Shown here piece by piece: positions 1 to 7,876 of a DNA stretch of 64,000 nucleotides (its first letter is position 1; each line of letters opens with the position of its first letter). The DNA is taken from positions 9,008 to 73,007 of the forward strand of contig JBFWMD010000008.1 in assembly GCA_050251775.1 (NCBI GenBank). The letters run 5' to 3'. The position numbers were made by a program, and so were the translations under genes. This DNA comes from Paucidesulfovibrio sp050251775. Lineage in GTDB: Bacteria > Desulfobacterota > Desulfovibrionia > Desulfovibrionales > Desulfovibrionaceae. The notes below the pieces were generated by a model, which was given only the letters and a program-made list of their open reading frames with translations, was not told the DNA's origin and ran no database searches.

Positions 1-1
1 C

Positions 2-256
2 TGCCTTTTCAACGGCATCATCCACGGATACATGCCCCACGTCGTCTACATCCTCATGGGACTCACCGAGGCCAGGGCCACCTATCTTCTGCGGCAGAAA
101 CGGCTGGCCCAGGACGAGGCCCGCGACAATCCGGATCCTGCTCCGGTCGCCGTTGCCGTGCCCCTTGCCGCCTCCGCTTCCAACGAGGAGCGCGAGCCGG
201 CCCGGAACCGTATTTCCGGCGATGAACTCTACGACCGCTACTTCGGCACACGCTGA
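2..256 (+). CDS. C-terminal fragment of a probable membrane O-antigen ligase/polymerase
   Basis: The reading frame is open from base 2, so this is the 3' end of a gene that starts upstream of the window. The visible 84 residues begin with a hydrophobic stretch (CLFNGIIHGYMPHVVYILMG), followed by a charged and Ala/Pro-rich cytoplasmic-looking tail ending in DELYDRYFGTR. One terminal transmembrane segment followed by a soluble tail fits the end of a Wzy/WaaL-type polysaccharide polymerase or ligase. The glycosyltransferase and flippase genes that follow support this, but the residues seen carry no diagnostic motif. The family name is inference from context and could be wrong. Confidence 0.5.
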   Translation, partial: CLFNGIIHGYMPHVVYILMGLTEARATYLLRQKRLAQDEARDNPDPAPVAVAVPLAASASNEEREPARNRISGDELYDRYFGTR

Positions 257-387
257 GAATACCGCCGGAACAGGGCGGCCACGCCAGGGCGGACCCGCCG
301 CAATCCGCTGGCCGTCTTGACGCAAAGACAGCGCCCCGATATGCAGGAGGACCATTGTGATCCCTTCAGCCTGGGAGCAAATCCAGC

Positions 388-1635
388 ATGAATGAGCAAG
401 GTTCCCGGCGCCCGCATCTGCGCTTCGCCTTTCTGACCTCCAACTACTATCCCGTGGACCGGGTTCAGATCTCAATCCTCTTTTTCAAGGAAATTCCCGC
501 CCGCAACTATTCCATCGATTTTTTTCTGCAATCGGCCCAGGACGAGGACCACTTCCGCATCCTGCCTCTGGAGAGGAACATCGGGCGGGTGCTGCTCGCG
601 CCCATGCGCACGAACGGCGCCACCCTGAGCCGCATCCGTAAACGTATCTACGACTTTTTCAATGACTTCAGAATATTCGGACAAGCACGCAGCAACCGCT
701 ATGACTTCATCCAGGTCCGCGACAAGTTCGTCAGCGGACTCCTGGGCCTGCTTGCGGCGCGGTTGAACCGCACTCGTTTCATCTACTGGATGACTTACCC
801 TTTTCCCGAATCCGATCTGGAGAGCGTGCGCCAGGGCATCACTGCCTACCCCACGCTCTACCGCCTGCGGGCTTTCGTGAACGGCTTCCTGCTCTATCGC
901 GTGCTGCTGCCGAGGGCGGACCACGTCTTTGCCCAGAGCGAACAGATGAAGTGCGACCTGATCGAAAAAGGCATTGACGCGAAAAAGATCACGCCCATGC
1001 CCATGGCCGTGGCCGACCACATGATTCCCGAGCGCCCCACCCAGGACGAGATCGACGACCAGTGCGTGGCCTACCTCGGAACCATGGCCCGCATCCGGCG
1101 GCTCGACTTCCTCATCCGGGCCTTCGCCCTGGTGCTCAAGCAGCGCCCCTGCGCGCGGCTGCTGATGATTGGCGACGGCTACGAACCCGAGGACATGCGC
1201 GAACTCAGGCAGCTCGTGTCGGATCTGAACATCGCGGACCGGGTGGAATTCACGGGCCAGCTGCCCATTGAAGCGGCTCTGGCCCGGGTGCGCACGGCTC
1301 TGGTCTGCCTCTCCCCGCTCTACCCCTCGCCGATCTTCAATCCGGCCTCCCCGACCAAGCTTGTGGAATATCTGGCCATGTCCCGCGCCGCCGTGGTCAC
1401 GGACCACCCGGAGCAGCGGCTGGTCATTGAGCAGAGCCACGGCGGCATCTGCACGCCCTACGACGAGACCGCCTTTGCCGAGGGCATCCTGACCCTGCTC
1501 GCGGACCCGGAAACCGCCAAACGCATGGGCCGCGACGGCCGTGAATACGTTCTGGCCCACCGGACCTATTCCATTGCCGCGGACCGCACCGACGCGGTCT
1601 ACCGCGAGGTCTGCGGCGCGGAAGCCGAAAAATGA
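388..1635 (+). CDS. Glycosyltransferase family 4 protein
   Basis: A 415-residue GT-B fold glycosyltransferase, probably transferring a sugar from a nucleotide donor onto a lipid-linked glycan at the cytoplasmic face of the inner membrane. The C-terminal half carries the GT4 signature region (AYLGTMARIRRLDFLIRAF, then SPTKLVEYLAMSRAAVV around residues 313-331), which binds the nucleotide-sugar. The N-terminal acceptor domain (roughly 1-210) is poorly conserved. A GGGAG sequence precedes the ATG. The stop overlaps the next glycosyltransferase start by 4 bp (ATGA), so the two are translationally coupled. Donor and acceptor cannot be read from sequence. Confidence 0.88.
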   Translation: MNEQGSRRPHLRFAFLTSNYYPVDRVQISILFFKEIPARNYSIDFFLQSAQDEDHFRILPLERNIGRVLLAPMRTNGATLSRIRKRIYDFFNDFRIFGQARSNRYDFIQVRDKFVSGLLGLLAARLNRTRFIYWMTYPFPESDLESVRQGITAYPTLYRLRAFVNGFLLYRVLLPRADHVFAQSEQMKCDLIEKGIDAKKITPMPMAVADHMIPERPTQDEIDDQCVAYLGTMARIRRLDFLIRAFALVLKQRPCARLLMIGDGYEPEDMRELRQLVSDLNIADRVEFTGQLPIEAALARVRTALVCLSPLYPSPIFNPASPTKLVEYLAMSRAAVVTDHPEQRLVIEQSHGGICTPYDETAFAEGILTLLADPETAKRMGRDGREYVLAHRTYSIAADRTDAVYREVCGAEAEK

Positions 1636-2774
1636 GATACGCCTACATCAAGTCCGGCGACGTGCTCGCCGAATACGGAAAAATCCGCGCCTCGGCCCAA
1701 GCGCCCGATGGCGGCCCCCTGGTCTATCTGACCCAATTCCTGGAGGTCACCGAGGGGCACACCCGGCTGGTGCTCGGCACGGGCTCGGACCACAGCCGCC
1801 CGGCCTTGGCGGACGGGAACACCCGTCTGGAGGGCATGGGCGGCGGCGGGGCCGCGCGCCGCGCCTGGCGCATCCTGCGGGCCTTGCTGCGCCACCGCCC
1901 GGGCGTGATCATCTGCGGGGAGCGCAATCTCTCCCTGGCCGCCACGGCCCTGGCCGCGCGGCTCACGGGCGCGCGCACGGTCTTCTCCGTCCACAGCACC
2001 CTGGACCCCTCCAGCACGCGGCCGCACCACCGGCTGCTCTCCCGGCTCAACGCCCTGTGCATGCGCCGCATGGACGCCTGCCTCTGCCACGGACCATTCC
2101 TGACCCGGCACATCACCCAGATCCGGGGCAACGGGACCAACGTCCTGACCTTTGACCGGGGCATGGACGGTCTGCCCGAGCCCACATTCCCGCCCCTGCC
2201 GGAAACGCCGCGCATCGTGCTCTTCATGGGCCGCCTGGAACGGGCCAAGGGCATTTTCGACCTCCTGGCGGCCATGCGTGGGCCCCTGGAGCGCAACCCG
2301 GACCTGCGACTGGACTACGTGGGCGATGGCCCGGACAAGGAGGAACTGCGGGCCGAAATCCGCACCCTGGGCCTGGAGGGCCGCGTGGAACTGGCCGGAC
2401 GCGTGCCCCACGCAGACATTGCCGCGCGGCTGGAAACGGCCTGGGTCACGGTCACGCCCACGCACTCCAGCTGTCCGGAGGGACGCTGCATGACGGCCAT
2501 GGAGTCTCTGCATTTCGGCACGCCACTCATTGCGCCGGGCCACGAGCCGTTTCTCTTCCTGGTGCAGGACGGGGTGAACGGCCTGCTCTATGCGAGCGAT
2601 TCCGTGCCCGCACTCCGCCGTCAGCTTGAACGCGTTCTGGGCGACCCGGACCTGCGCGCGGCGCTCTCCGAAGGTGCGCGCCGGACGCCCTCCCGACTGC
2701 GAGGGCACGACGACTTCGGCACGGCCCTGGCCAAGGCCCTGCGACTTGTGGAGGCTCCGGAGCGCTCCGCATGA
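1632..2774 (+). CDS. Glycosyltransferase family 4 protein
   Basis: A 380-residue GT-B enzyme of family GT4. The donor-site half shows the RIVLFMGRLERAKG strand-loop typical of the family, then an E-x7-E motif (EGRCMTAME, residues about 282-290) expected to contact the donor sugar and phosphates. It overlaps the preceding glycosyltransferase by 4 bp and the following flippase gene by 4 bp, so it lies in the middle of a tightly coupled polysaccharide operon. It probably adds one sugar of the repeat unit. Linkage and donor are unknown. Confidence 0.88.
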   Translation: MRYAYIKSGDVLAEYGKIRASAQAPDGGPLVYLTQFLEVTEGHTRLVLGTGSDHSRPALADGNTRLEGMGGGGAARRAWRILRALLRHRPGVIICGERNLSLAATALAARLTGARTVFSVHSTLDPSSTRPHHRLLSRLNALCMRRMDACLCHGPFLTRHITQIRGNGTNVLTFDRGMDGLPEPTFPPLPETPRIVLFMGRLERAKGIFDLLAAMRGPLERNPDLRLDYVGDGPDKEELRAEIRTLGLEGRVELAGRVPHADIAARLETAWVTVTPTHSSCPEGRCMTAMESLHFGTPLIAPGHEPFLFLVQDGVNGLLYASDSVPALRRQLERVLGDPDLRAALSEGARRTPSRLRGHDDFGTALAKALRLVEAPERSA

Positions 2775-4330
2775 GCGACCAGAAGAGCAGGGGCTTTCTC
2801 GGCTCGGTGCTCACACTCATGAGCGGCAACGTGCTGGCCCAGGGACTGACCATGGCCTGCACCCCGGTGCTGACCCGGCTCTTTCCGCCCGAGGCCTACG
2901 GCGAATTCGCCCTGGCCTCCTCCATCATCATGGTTCTGGCCTCCGTCTCCCACCTGCGCTACAATGCGGCCATCATGCTCCCGCGCGCGGAAGAGGACGC
3001 CGACGCCCTGACCCTGCTCTCGCTCGGGCTGGTGGCCGGGGTCAGCCTGCTGGCCCTGGCCCTGGTGCTGCTCCTGCCGCACACGCTCCAGAACCTCTTC
3101 GGCCTCCGCTCCGTGGGCACGCTCCGGCTGGTTCCGCCCGGCTGCCTGCTTTGCGGCGGCATCCTGGTGCTCCAGATCCGCAACCTGCGGCAAAAGCGTT
3201 TCCGCAGGCAGGCCGCAGCCCAATTCGCCGGGGCCGCTGGCAGCCGCGCCCTGATCATCCTGGCCGGGCTCTGCGGCCTGACCGCTCCCGTGGTCCTGGC
3301 GGCCATGAAGCCCCTGAACGACTTTTTCCTTTTTTCCGTGCTCGCGGCCGGAGAGGAACGCGGCCTGCGCGGGCGGATCTTCTCCCCGACGAGCCTGCAC
3401 CGCGTGCCCGCTGTGGCCAGGGAATACGCCCGGTTTCCGAAATACTGCGGCACGGACCTCGTACTGGTCCTGAACATGGAACTGCCGACCTTTCTCCTGG
3501 CCGTGTACTTCAGCCCTGTGGAAGTGGGGCTCTACAATCTGGCGGTGCGCATGCTCAAGCAGCCGAGCGTGATCATCGGCCAGGCCATTGGCCGGAGCAT
3601 CTACCAGCACACCTCGGAGCAGCAAAACCTGGGGCAAAACATCGACGGTTTCGTGCTCCGGGTGCTGGAGTGCAACCTGATCCTCTACCTTTTTCCCGCC
3701 ATACTGCTCTGGGCGTACGTTCCGGAGCTCTTCGGCCTGATCTTCGGAGCCAAGTGGAGCGCGTCCGGCGAATTCGTGCGCATCCTGCTGCCCGTGTTCC
3801 TGATGACCTTTCTGTCCTTCTCCACCGAACCCCTGATGGACACCCTGCGGCTCCAGCGCGAACGGTTCCTCTTCAGCGTCCTCCAGATTTCCGTATCCCT
3901 GGCCAGCTTCATTCTGGGCGCGGCCCTGGGCGACGTCACCGGAGCCCTGGTCTGCCTTTCCGGGGGCAGCTCGCTGCTGATCGCCTTTCGCATCGGCTGG
4001 GTCGCGGCCAAAACAGGCGTGACCCGCGCGGACCTGATCCGGCGCACGCTCCCGCCCGTGCTGGCCTCCGCCCTGCTGGGCGGCATGTTCTTCGCGGCGG
4101 ACGCCCTGGCCGGAGCGCGACTCTCCCAGCCGCTCCACGCCACGATTCCGCTGGCGCTGCTGCTGCTCGCCATCTATTTCTACGGATTTTACGCCCTGCG
4201 CTTCCGCGCCCTGCTGCGGGAACGCCGGGACCGGGGCCGGATCCATTCCGGACCAGACGCCTCCGGACCAGACAAACGCGGACCCGGAAACGGTGGCCCC
4301 GAGGCCGGCGGACAGGACGCGCCCGGATAG
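2771..4330 (+). CDS. Wzx-type polysaccharide flippase (MOP superfamily)
   Basis: A 519-residue polytopic membrane protein with about 12-14 hydrophobic segments. The N-terminus (FLGSVLTLMSGNVLAQGLTM) and the segment YFSPVEVGLYNLAVRML are characteristic of Wzx/oligosaccharide flippases, which move undecaprenyl-linked repeat units to the periplasm. The gene starts inside the preceding glycosyltransferase gene (4-bp overlap). The last 30 or so residues are a low-complexity Gly/Pro/Asp tail (GPDASGPDKRGPGNGGPEA), unusual for the family and probably disordered in the cytoplasm. A Wzx flippase implies a Wzy-dependent pathway, which fits the membrane protein fragment at the window start. Confidence 0.87.
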   Translation: MSDQKSRGFLGSVLTLMSGNVLAQGLTMACTPVLTRLFPPEAYGEFALASSIIMVLASVSHLRYNAAIMLPRAEEDADALTLLSLGLVAGVSLLALALVLLLPHTLQNLFGLRSVGTLRLVPPGCLLCGGILVLQIRNLRQKRFRRQAAAQFAGAAGSRALIILAGLCGLTAPVVLAAMKPLNDFFLFSVLAAGEERGLRGRIFSPTSLHRVPAVAREYARFPKYCGTDLVLVLNMELPTFLLAVYFSPVEVGLYNLAVRMLKQPSVIIGQAIGRSIYQHTSEQQNLGQNIDGFVLRVLECNLILYLFPAILLWAYVPELFGLIFGAKWSASGEFVRILLPVFLMTFLSFSTEPLMDTLRLQRERFLFSVLQISVSLASFILGAALGDVTGALVCLSGGSSLLIAFRIGWVAAKTGVTRADLIRRTLPPVLASALLGGMFFAADALAGARLSQPLHATIPLALLLLAIYFYGFYALRFRALLRERRDRGRIHSGPDASGPDKRGPGNGGPEAGGQDAPG

Positions 4331-4467
4331 CCGTCGCAAGATTTGAAGTGGACTGGACATGCGGGCTTTGTTAGGTTCAAAGATGATCTCCTGAGCTGAA
4401 AATACAACTGGTAAGCGGACGTTGGCGGCCTTTGCGTCCGTCCCCCCGGCAACCCGAGGAAGCGCAC

Positions 4468-5508
4468 ATGATCGACTGGTCCACCGAGCACGTACTGGTC
4501 ACCGGCGGCTGCGGAACCATCGGCAGGGAACTGGTGCGGCAGCTTGTCCACGAGCTGGACGTCAAGAGCCTCACCGCCATCGACAACAACGAGAGCGAGC
4601 TGTTCTTCGACTCCGAGAACTACCGCGACCAGCCCAACGTCCAGTTCTTCCTCGGCGACATCCGCGACCGCCTCGGCCTGAGCCGACGGATGCAGGGCGT
4701 GGACACGGTCTTCCACACGGCCGCGTTCAAGCACGTCATCCTCTGCGAAAAGGCCCCCATGGCCGCCGTGCAGACCAACATCGACGGCGTGTCCAACGTG
4801 ATCTGGGCCGCGCTCACCGCCCACGCCAAGCGGGTGGTCTTCACCAGCTCGGACAAGGCCGTGAACCCCACCAACGTCATGGGAACCTCCAAGCTCATGG
4901 GCGAACGGCTGATCACGGCGGCCAACGCCGATTCCGGAGCCAGGGACTGCGTGTTCTTCTCCACCCGCTTCGGCAACGTGCTCGGCTCGCGCGGCTCGGT
5001 CATCCCGCTGTTCAAGCGCCAGATCGCCAAGGGCGGCCCCATCACCCTGACCGACCCCGAGATGACCCGCTTCATCATGTCCGTGAAGCAGGCCGTGCGT
5101 CTGGTCATCGACTCCGCGAGCCTCTCCAGGGGCGGCGAGGTGCTGGTGACCAAAATGCCCGTGGTGCGCATCGTGGACCTCGCCGAGGTCATGATCCAGG
5201 AACTGGCTCCCCGCTACGGCCACGCCCCGGAAGAGATCCGCATCCAGGTCATCGGCCCCAAACCGGGCGAAAAATTCTACGAGGAACTCATGACCGGCGA
5301 GGAAACCCGCCGGGCCTTGGAGCTGGAACGATATTTCGTGATCAAGCCCGCGTTCCTGCCCCATTTCCGGAAAATCAACTACGACTTCCCGGTTCCCGTG
5401 CTTTCAGAACACGTGACCCGGCCCTACAACTCGGCGGACGAACCCATCATGGAACGGAGCGACCTGCGCGCCTTCCTGCTGGAAAACGGCCTGCTGGAAC
5501 TGGAGTAG
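4468..5508 (+). CDS. Nucleotide-sugar 4,6-dehydratase, FlaA1/CapD (PseB) type
   Basis: A 346-residue extended short-chain dehydrogenase/reductase. The Rossmann motif TGGCGTIG is near residue 10. The sequence SSDKAVNPTNVMGTSK holds the altered catalytic triad of FlaA1/WbpM-type enzymes, in which the usual Tyr of YxxxK is Met. FlaA1-type enzymes convert UDP-GlcNAc to a 4-keto-6-deoxy sugar. This is a short soluble form without the membrane domain of WbpM. The start at 4468 is preferred over an in-frame ATG 36 bp upstream because GAGGA lies 7 nt before it. It begins a run of three sugar-nucleotide enzymes. A 137-bp gap separates it from the flippase. Confidence 0.88.
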   Translation: MIDWSTEHVLVTGGCGTIGRELVRQLVHELDVKSLTAIDNNESELFFDSENYRDQPNVQFFLGDIRDRLGLSRRMQGVDTVFHTAAFKHVILCEKAPMAAVQTNIDGVSNVIWAALTAHAKRVVFTSSDKAVNPTNVMGTSKLMGERLITAANADSGARDCVFFSTRFGNVLGSRGSVIPLFKRQIAKGGPITLTDPEMTRFIMSVKQAVRLVIDSASLSRGGEVLVTKMPVVRIVDLAEVMIQELAPRYGHAPEEIRIQVIGPKPGEKFYEELMTGEETRRALELERYFVIKPAFLPHFRKINYDFPVPVLSEHVTRPYNSADEPIMERSDLRAFLLENGLLELE

Positions 5509-5550
5509 CCCGCTCCGGCATCCGCATTTCTTACCTTTGGAGAACGCGCC

Positions 5551-6735
5551 ATGAACATCCTGATACTTGGTGGAGACGGCTATCTCGGCTGGCCCACGGC
5601 CATGTACTTCTCCGCCCAGGGACACGCCGTCACCGTGGTGGACAACTATTTCCGCCGCAACGCCTGTCTGGAACTGAACGTGAGCATGCTCTACCCGGTC
5701 CCGTCCCTGATCAACCGCGCGAGGCTCTGGCACGAGACCACGGGGAACGAGATCAAAGTCGTCATCGGCGACCTGTCCCAGCCCGAGTTCCTGCGCTCCC
5801 TGTTCACCGGGCAGGTGCGCTACCAGTGGGCCGTGGACAGCGAATACCCCGGTCTGCCAGATGTGGTGATCCACTACGCCGAGCAGCCTTCCGCGCCGTA
5901 CTCGCTGCTCGACTACCACTACGCGGACGTGACTCTGACCAACAACCTGCGGGTCACGAACAACCTGATGTTCGCCCTGCGCGACTTCTCCCGGAACACC
6001 CACCTGATCAAGCTCGGGACCATGGGCGAATACGGCACGCCCAAGATCGACATCGAGGAGGGCTGGCTGGAGATCGAACACAAGGGCCGCAAGGACCGCT
6101 TTCTCTTTCCGCGCCAGGCCGGCTCCCTCTACCATACCACCAAGGTCATGGACACGGATCTGCTCTGGTTCGGGACCCGGATGTGGGACCTGCGGGTCAC
6201 GGATCTGATGCAGGGGCCGGTCTACGGGATCATCACGGACGAATCCGCCGCCGAACCACGCCTGCAAACCTATTTCAACTACGACGAGATCTTCGGAACC
6301 GTGCTCAACCGCTTCATCACCCAGGCAGTGATCGGGCATCCGCTCACGGTCTACGGCAAGGGCGGCCAGACCCGCGGCTACCTCGACATCCGCGACACGC
6401 TTCAGTGCGTGGGCAAGGCGGCGGAAAACCCGCCCGCGCCCGGAACCCTGAGCATCTACAACCAGATCATGGAGACCTTTTCCGTGAACGAGCTGGCCGA
6501 ACGCGTCCACCGCGTGGGCCGCGCCCTGGGGCATGAAGTGGAGGTCCGCAGCATCCCCAACCCCCGGCGCGAGGCCGAGGAACACTACTACAATCCGACC
6601 TATGACAAGCTGCTCGAACTCGGCGTGGTTCCCCACTACCTCACCGACGACAGCCTGGCCGCCATGTTCCTCGTGGTGGAACGCCACAAGGAAAACATCT
6701 GTAAGGACACCATCTTCAAGGGCATCAAATGGTGA
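5551..6735 (+). CDS. SQD1-like NAD-dependent epimerase/dehydratase (UDP-sulfoquinovose synthase homologue)
   Basis: A 394-residue extended SDR with Rossmann motif GGDGYLGWP at residues 8-16. The blocks KLGTMGEYGTPKIDIEEG and SLYHTTKVMD, with catalytic Thr and the YxxxK pair, match the active-site segments of SQD1, which makes UDP-sulfoquinovose from UDP-glucose and sulfite. The insert between strand beta-2 and the DLSQPEF segment (LNVSMLYPVPSLINRARLW) also looks SQD1-like. In this cluster the product would be a nucleotide-activated sulfonated or otherwise 6-modified sugar for a surface glycan rather than a sulfolipid. That is inference, because some homologues may use other substrates. TTTGGAG precedes the ATG. 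The stop lies 42 bp before the next start. Confidence 0.8.
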   Translation: MNILILGGDGYLGWPTAMYFSAQGHAVTVVDNYFRRNACLELNVSMLYPVPSLINRARLWHETTGNEIKVVIGDLSQPEFLRSLFTGQVRYQWAVDSEYPGLPDVVIHYAEQPSAPYSLLDYHYADVTLTNNLRVTNNLMFALRDFSRNTHLIKLGTMGEYGTPKIDIEEGWLEIEHKGRKDRFLFPRQAGSLYHTTKVMDTDLLWFGTRMWDLRVTDLMQGPVYGIITDESAAEPRLQTYFNYDEIFGTVLNRFITQAVIGHPLTVYGKGGQTRGYLDIRDTLQCVGKAAENPPAPGTLSIYNQIMETFSVNELAERVHRVGRALGHEVEVRSIPNPRREAEEHYYNPTYDKLLELGVVPHYLTDDSLAAMFLVVERHKENICKDTIFKGIKW

Positions 6736-6779
6736 CGGACGTTCCACGTCCGCACGCCCCAAGAGCAACGGGAGCAAAA

Positions 6780-7790
6780 GTGACGCATTCGCGATGGCTG
6801 ATCACCGGAGGCTGCGGCTTCATCGGCACGGCGCTGGTCCGGCGGCTTCTGGCCGAAAACCCCGGCGTGCGCATCCGGGTTCTGGACAACCTCAGCGTGG
6901 GCAACCTCGGCTATCTGGCTGCGGCCTGCGACTACACCGTGCAGACCAGGGAACAGCTCGGTGACGACTCCGAGCCTCCCGTGGGCGTGACCTTTTTCCA
7001 GGGGGACATCCGCAACCCCGAAGACGCGGAAGCCGCCGCCAGGGGTGTGGACGTGATCGTGCATCTGGCCGCCAACAGCGGCGTGCCCTATTCCATCGAG
7101 CACCCCCGCTTCGACATGGAAAGCAACGTGCTCGGCGCGTTCAACATGCTGGAGGCGGCCCGCCTGAACGGGGTCGGCCACTTTGTGCTGGCCTCGTCCT
7201 CGGCCGTGGCCGGGGCCGCTTCCCCGCCCATGCACGAGAAGATGATCCCCCGGCCCATGTCGCCCTACGGCGCATCCAAGCTCGCGGGCGAGGGCTACTG
7301 CTCCACCTATTTCCATTCCTACGGCGTGAAGACCGTGAGCCTGCGCTTCGGCAATGTCTACGGCCCCTGCCCCTCGCACAAAACCTCGGTGGTCTCCAAG
7401 TTCATTCACCGCGCCCTTGAGGGCCTGCCCTGCGAAATCTACGGGGACGGCAAGCAGACCCGCGACTTCATCTTCATCGAGGACATCGTGGGCGCGGTCG
7501 TGGCGGCGGCGCACTACGACCAGGGCGGCGAGGTCTTCCAGATCGCCACCTCCAAGGAGCGCACCGTGGGCGAAATGGCCGAACTGCTCGCCGAGGCCCT
7601 GGGCCGCTACGGGGTCAAGGTGGCCATCGAATACAAGGAACCCCGCCGGGGCGACGTGGTCCGCAACTATTCGGACACGACCAAGGCCAACACCCTGTTG
7701 GGCTGGAAAGCCTCCATGGAGCTGGAGCCGGGGCTCGCGGTCACGGCCGAGCATTTCTGCGGCGGAGCAGGCAAAAATTCAAGGAGCTGA
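6780..7790 (+). CDS. GalE-like NAD-dependent nucleotide-sugar epimerase
   Basis: A 336-residue extended SDR. GGCGFIGTAL forms the NAD-binding loop and SPYGASKLAGEGY supplies the catalytic Tyr-xxx-Lys, with SSS upstream as the Ser/Thr partner. DNLSVGN and GDIRN are typical of UDP-hexose or UDP-HexNAc 4-epimerases. I chose the GTG at 6780 (MTHSRWLITGG) because GGGAG lies 5 nt upstream and this puts the Rossmann strand at the N-terminus. An ATG at 6729, overlapping the previous stop, would add 17 unlikely residues. It probably supplies UDP-Gal, UDP-GalNAc or a related sugar to the glycosyltransferases around it. Confidence 0.85.
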   Translation: MTHSRWLITGGCGFIGTALVRRLLAENPGVRIRVLDNLSVGNLGYLAAACDYTVQTREQLGDDSEPPVGVTFFQGDIRNPEDAEAAARGVDVIVHLAANSGVPYSIEHPRFDMESNVLGAFNMLEAARLNGVGHFVLASSSAVAGAASPPMHEKMIPRPMSPYGASKLAGEGYCSTYFHSYGVKTVSLRFGNVYGPCPSHKTSVVSKFIHRALEGLPCEIYGDGKQTRDFIFIEDIVGAVVAAAHYDQGGEVFQIATSKERTVGEMAELLAEALGRYGVKVAIEYKEPRRGDVVRNYSDTTKANTLLGWKASMELEPGLAVTAEHFCGGAGKNSRS

Positions 7791-7876
7791 CAGGGAACAC
7801 CGCGCTCCTTTGCCGCGTGAGCAGCCGTTGTTCCGCGCGGACGTTCCCCTGGACAGCAAGGATACGGGTAGCATCG

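Noticed and set aside
472..1560. Long - strand open frame opposite the first glycosyltransferase gene
   Set aside because: Its composition is a mirror of the high-GC codon bias of the real gene. No family motif or ribosome binding site is present.
4422..6536. 704-codon + frame overlapping the dehydratase and SQD1-like genes
   Set aside because: It runs out of phase through two well-supported genes and is rich in Arg, Pro and Gly, typical of shadow frames in GC-rich DNA.
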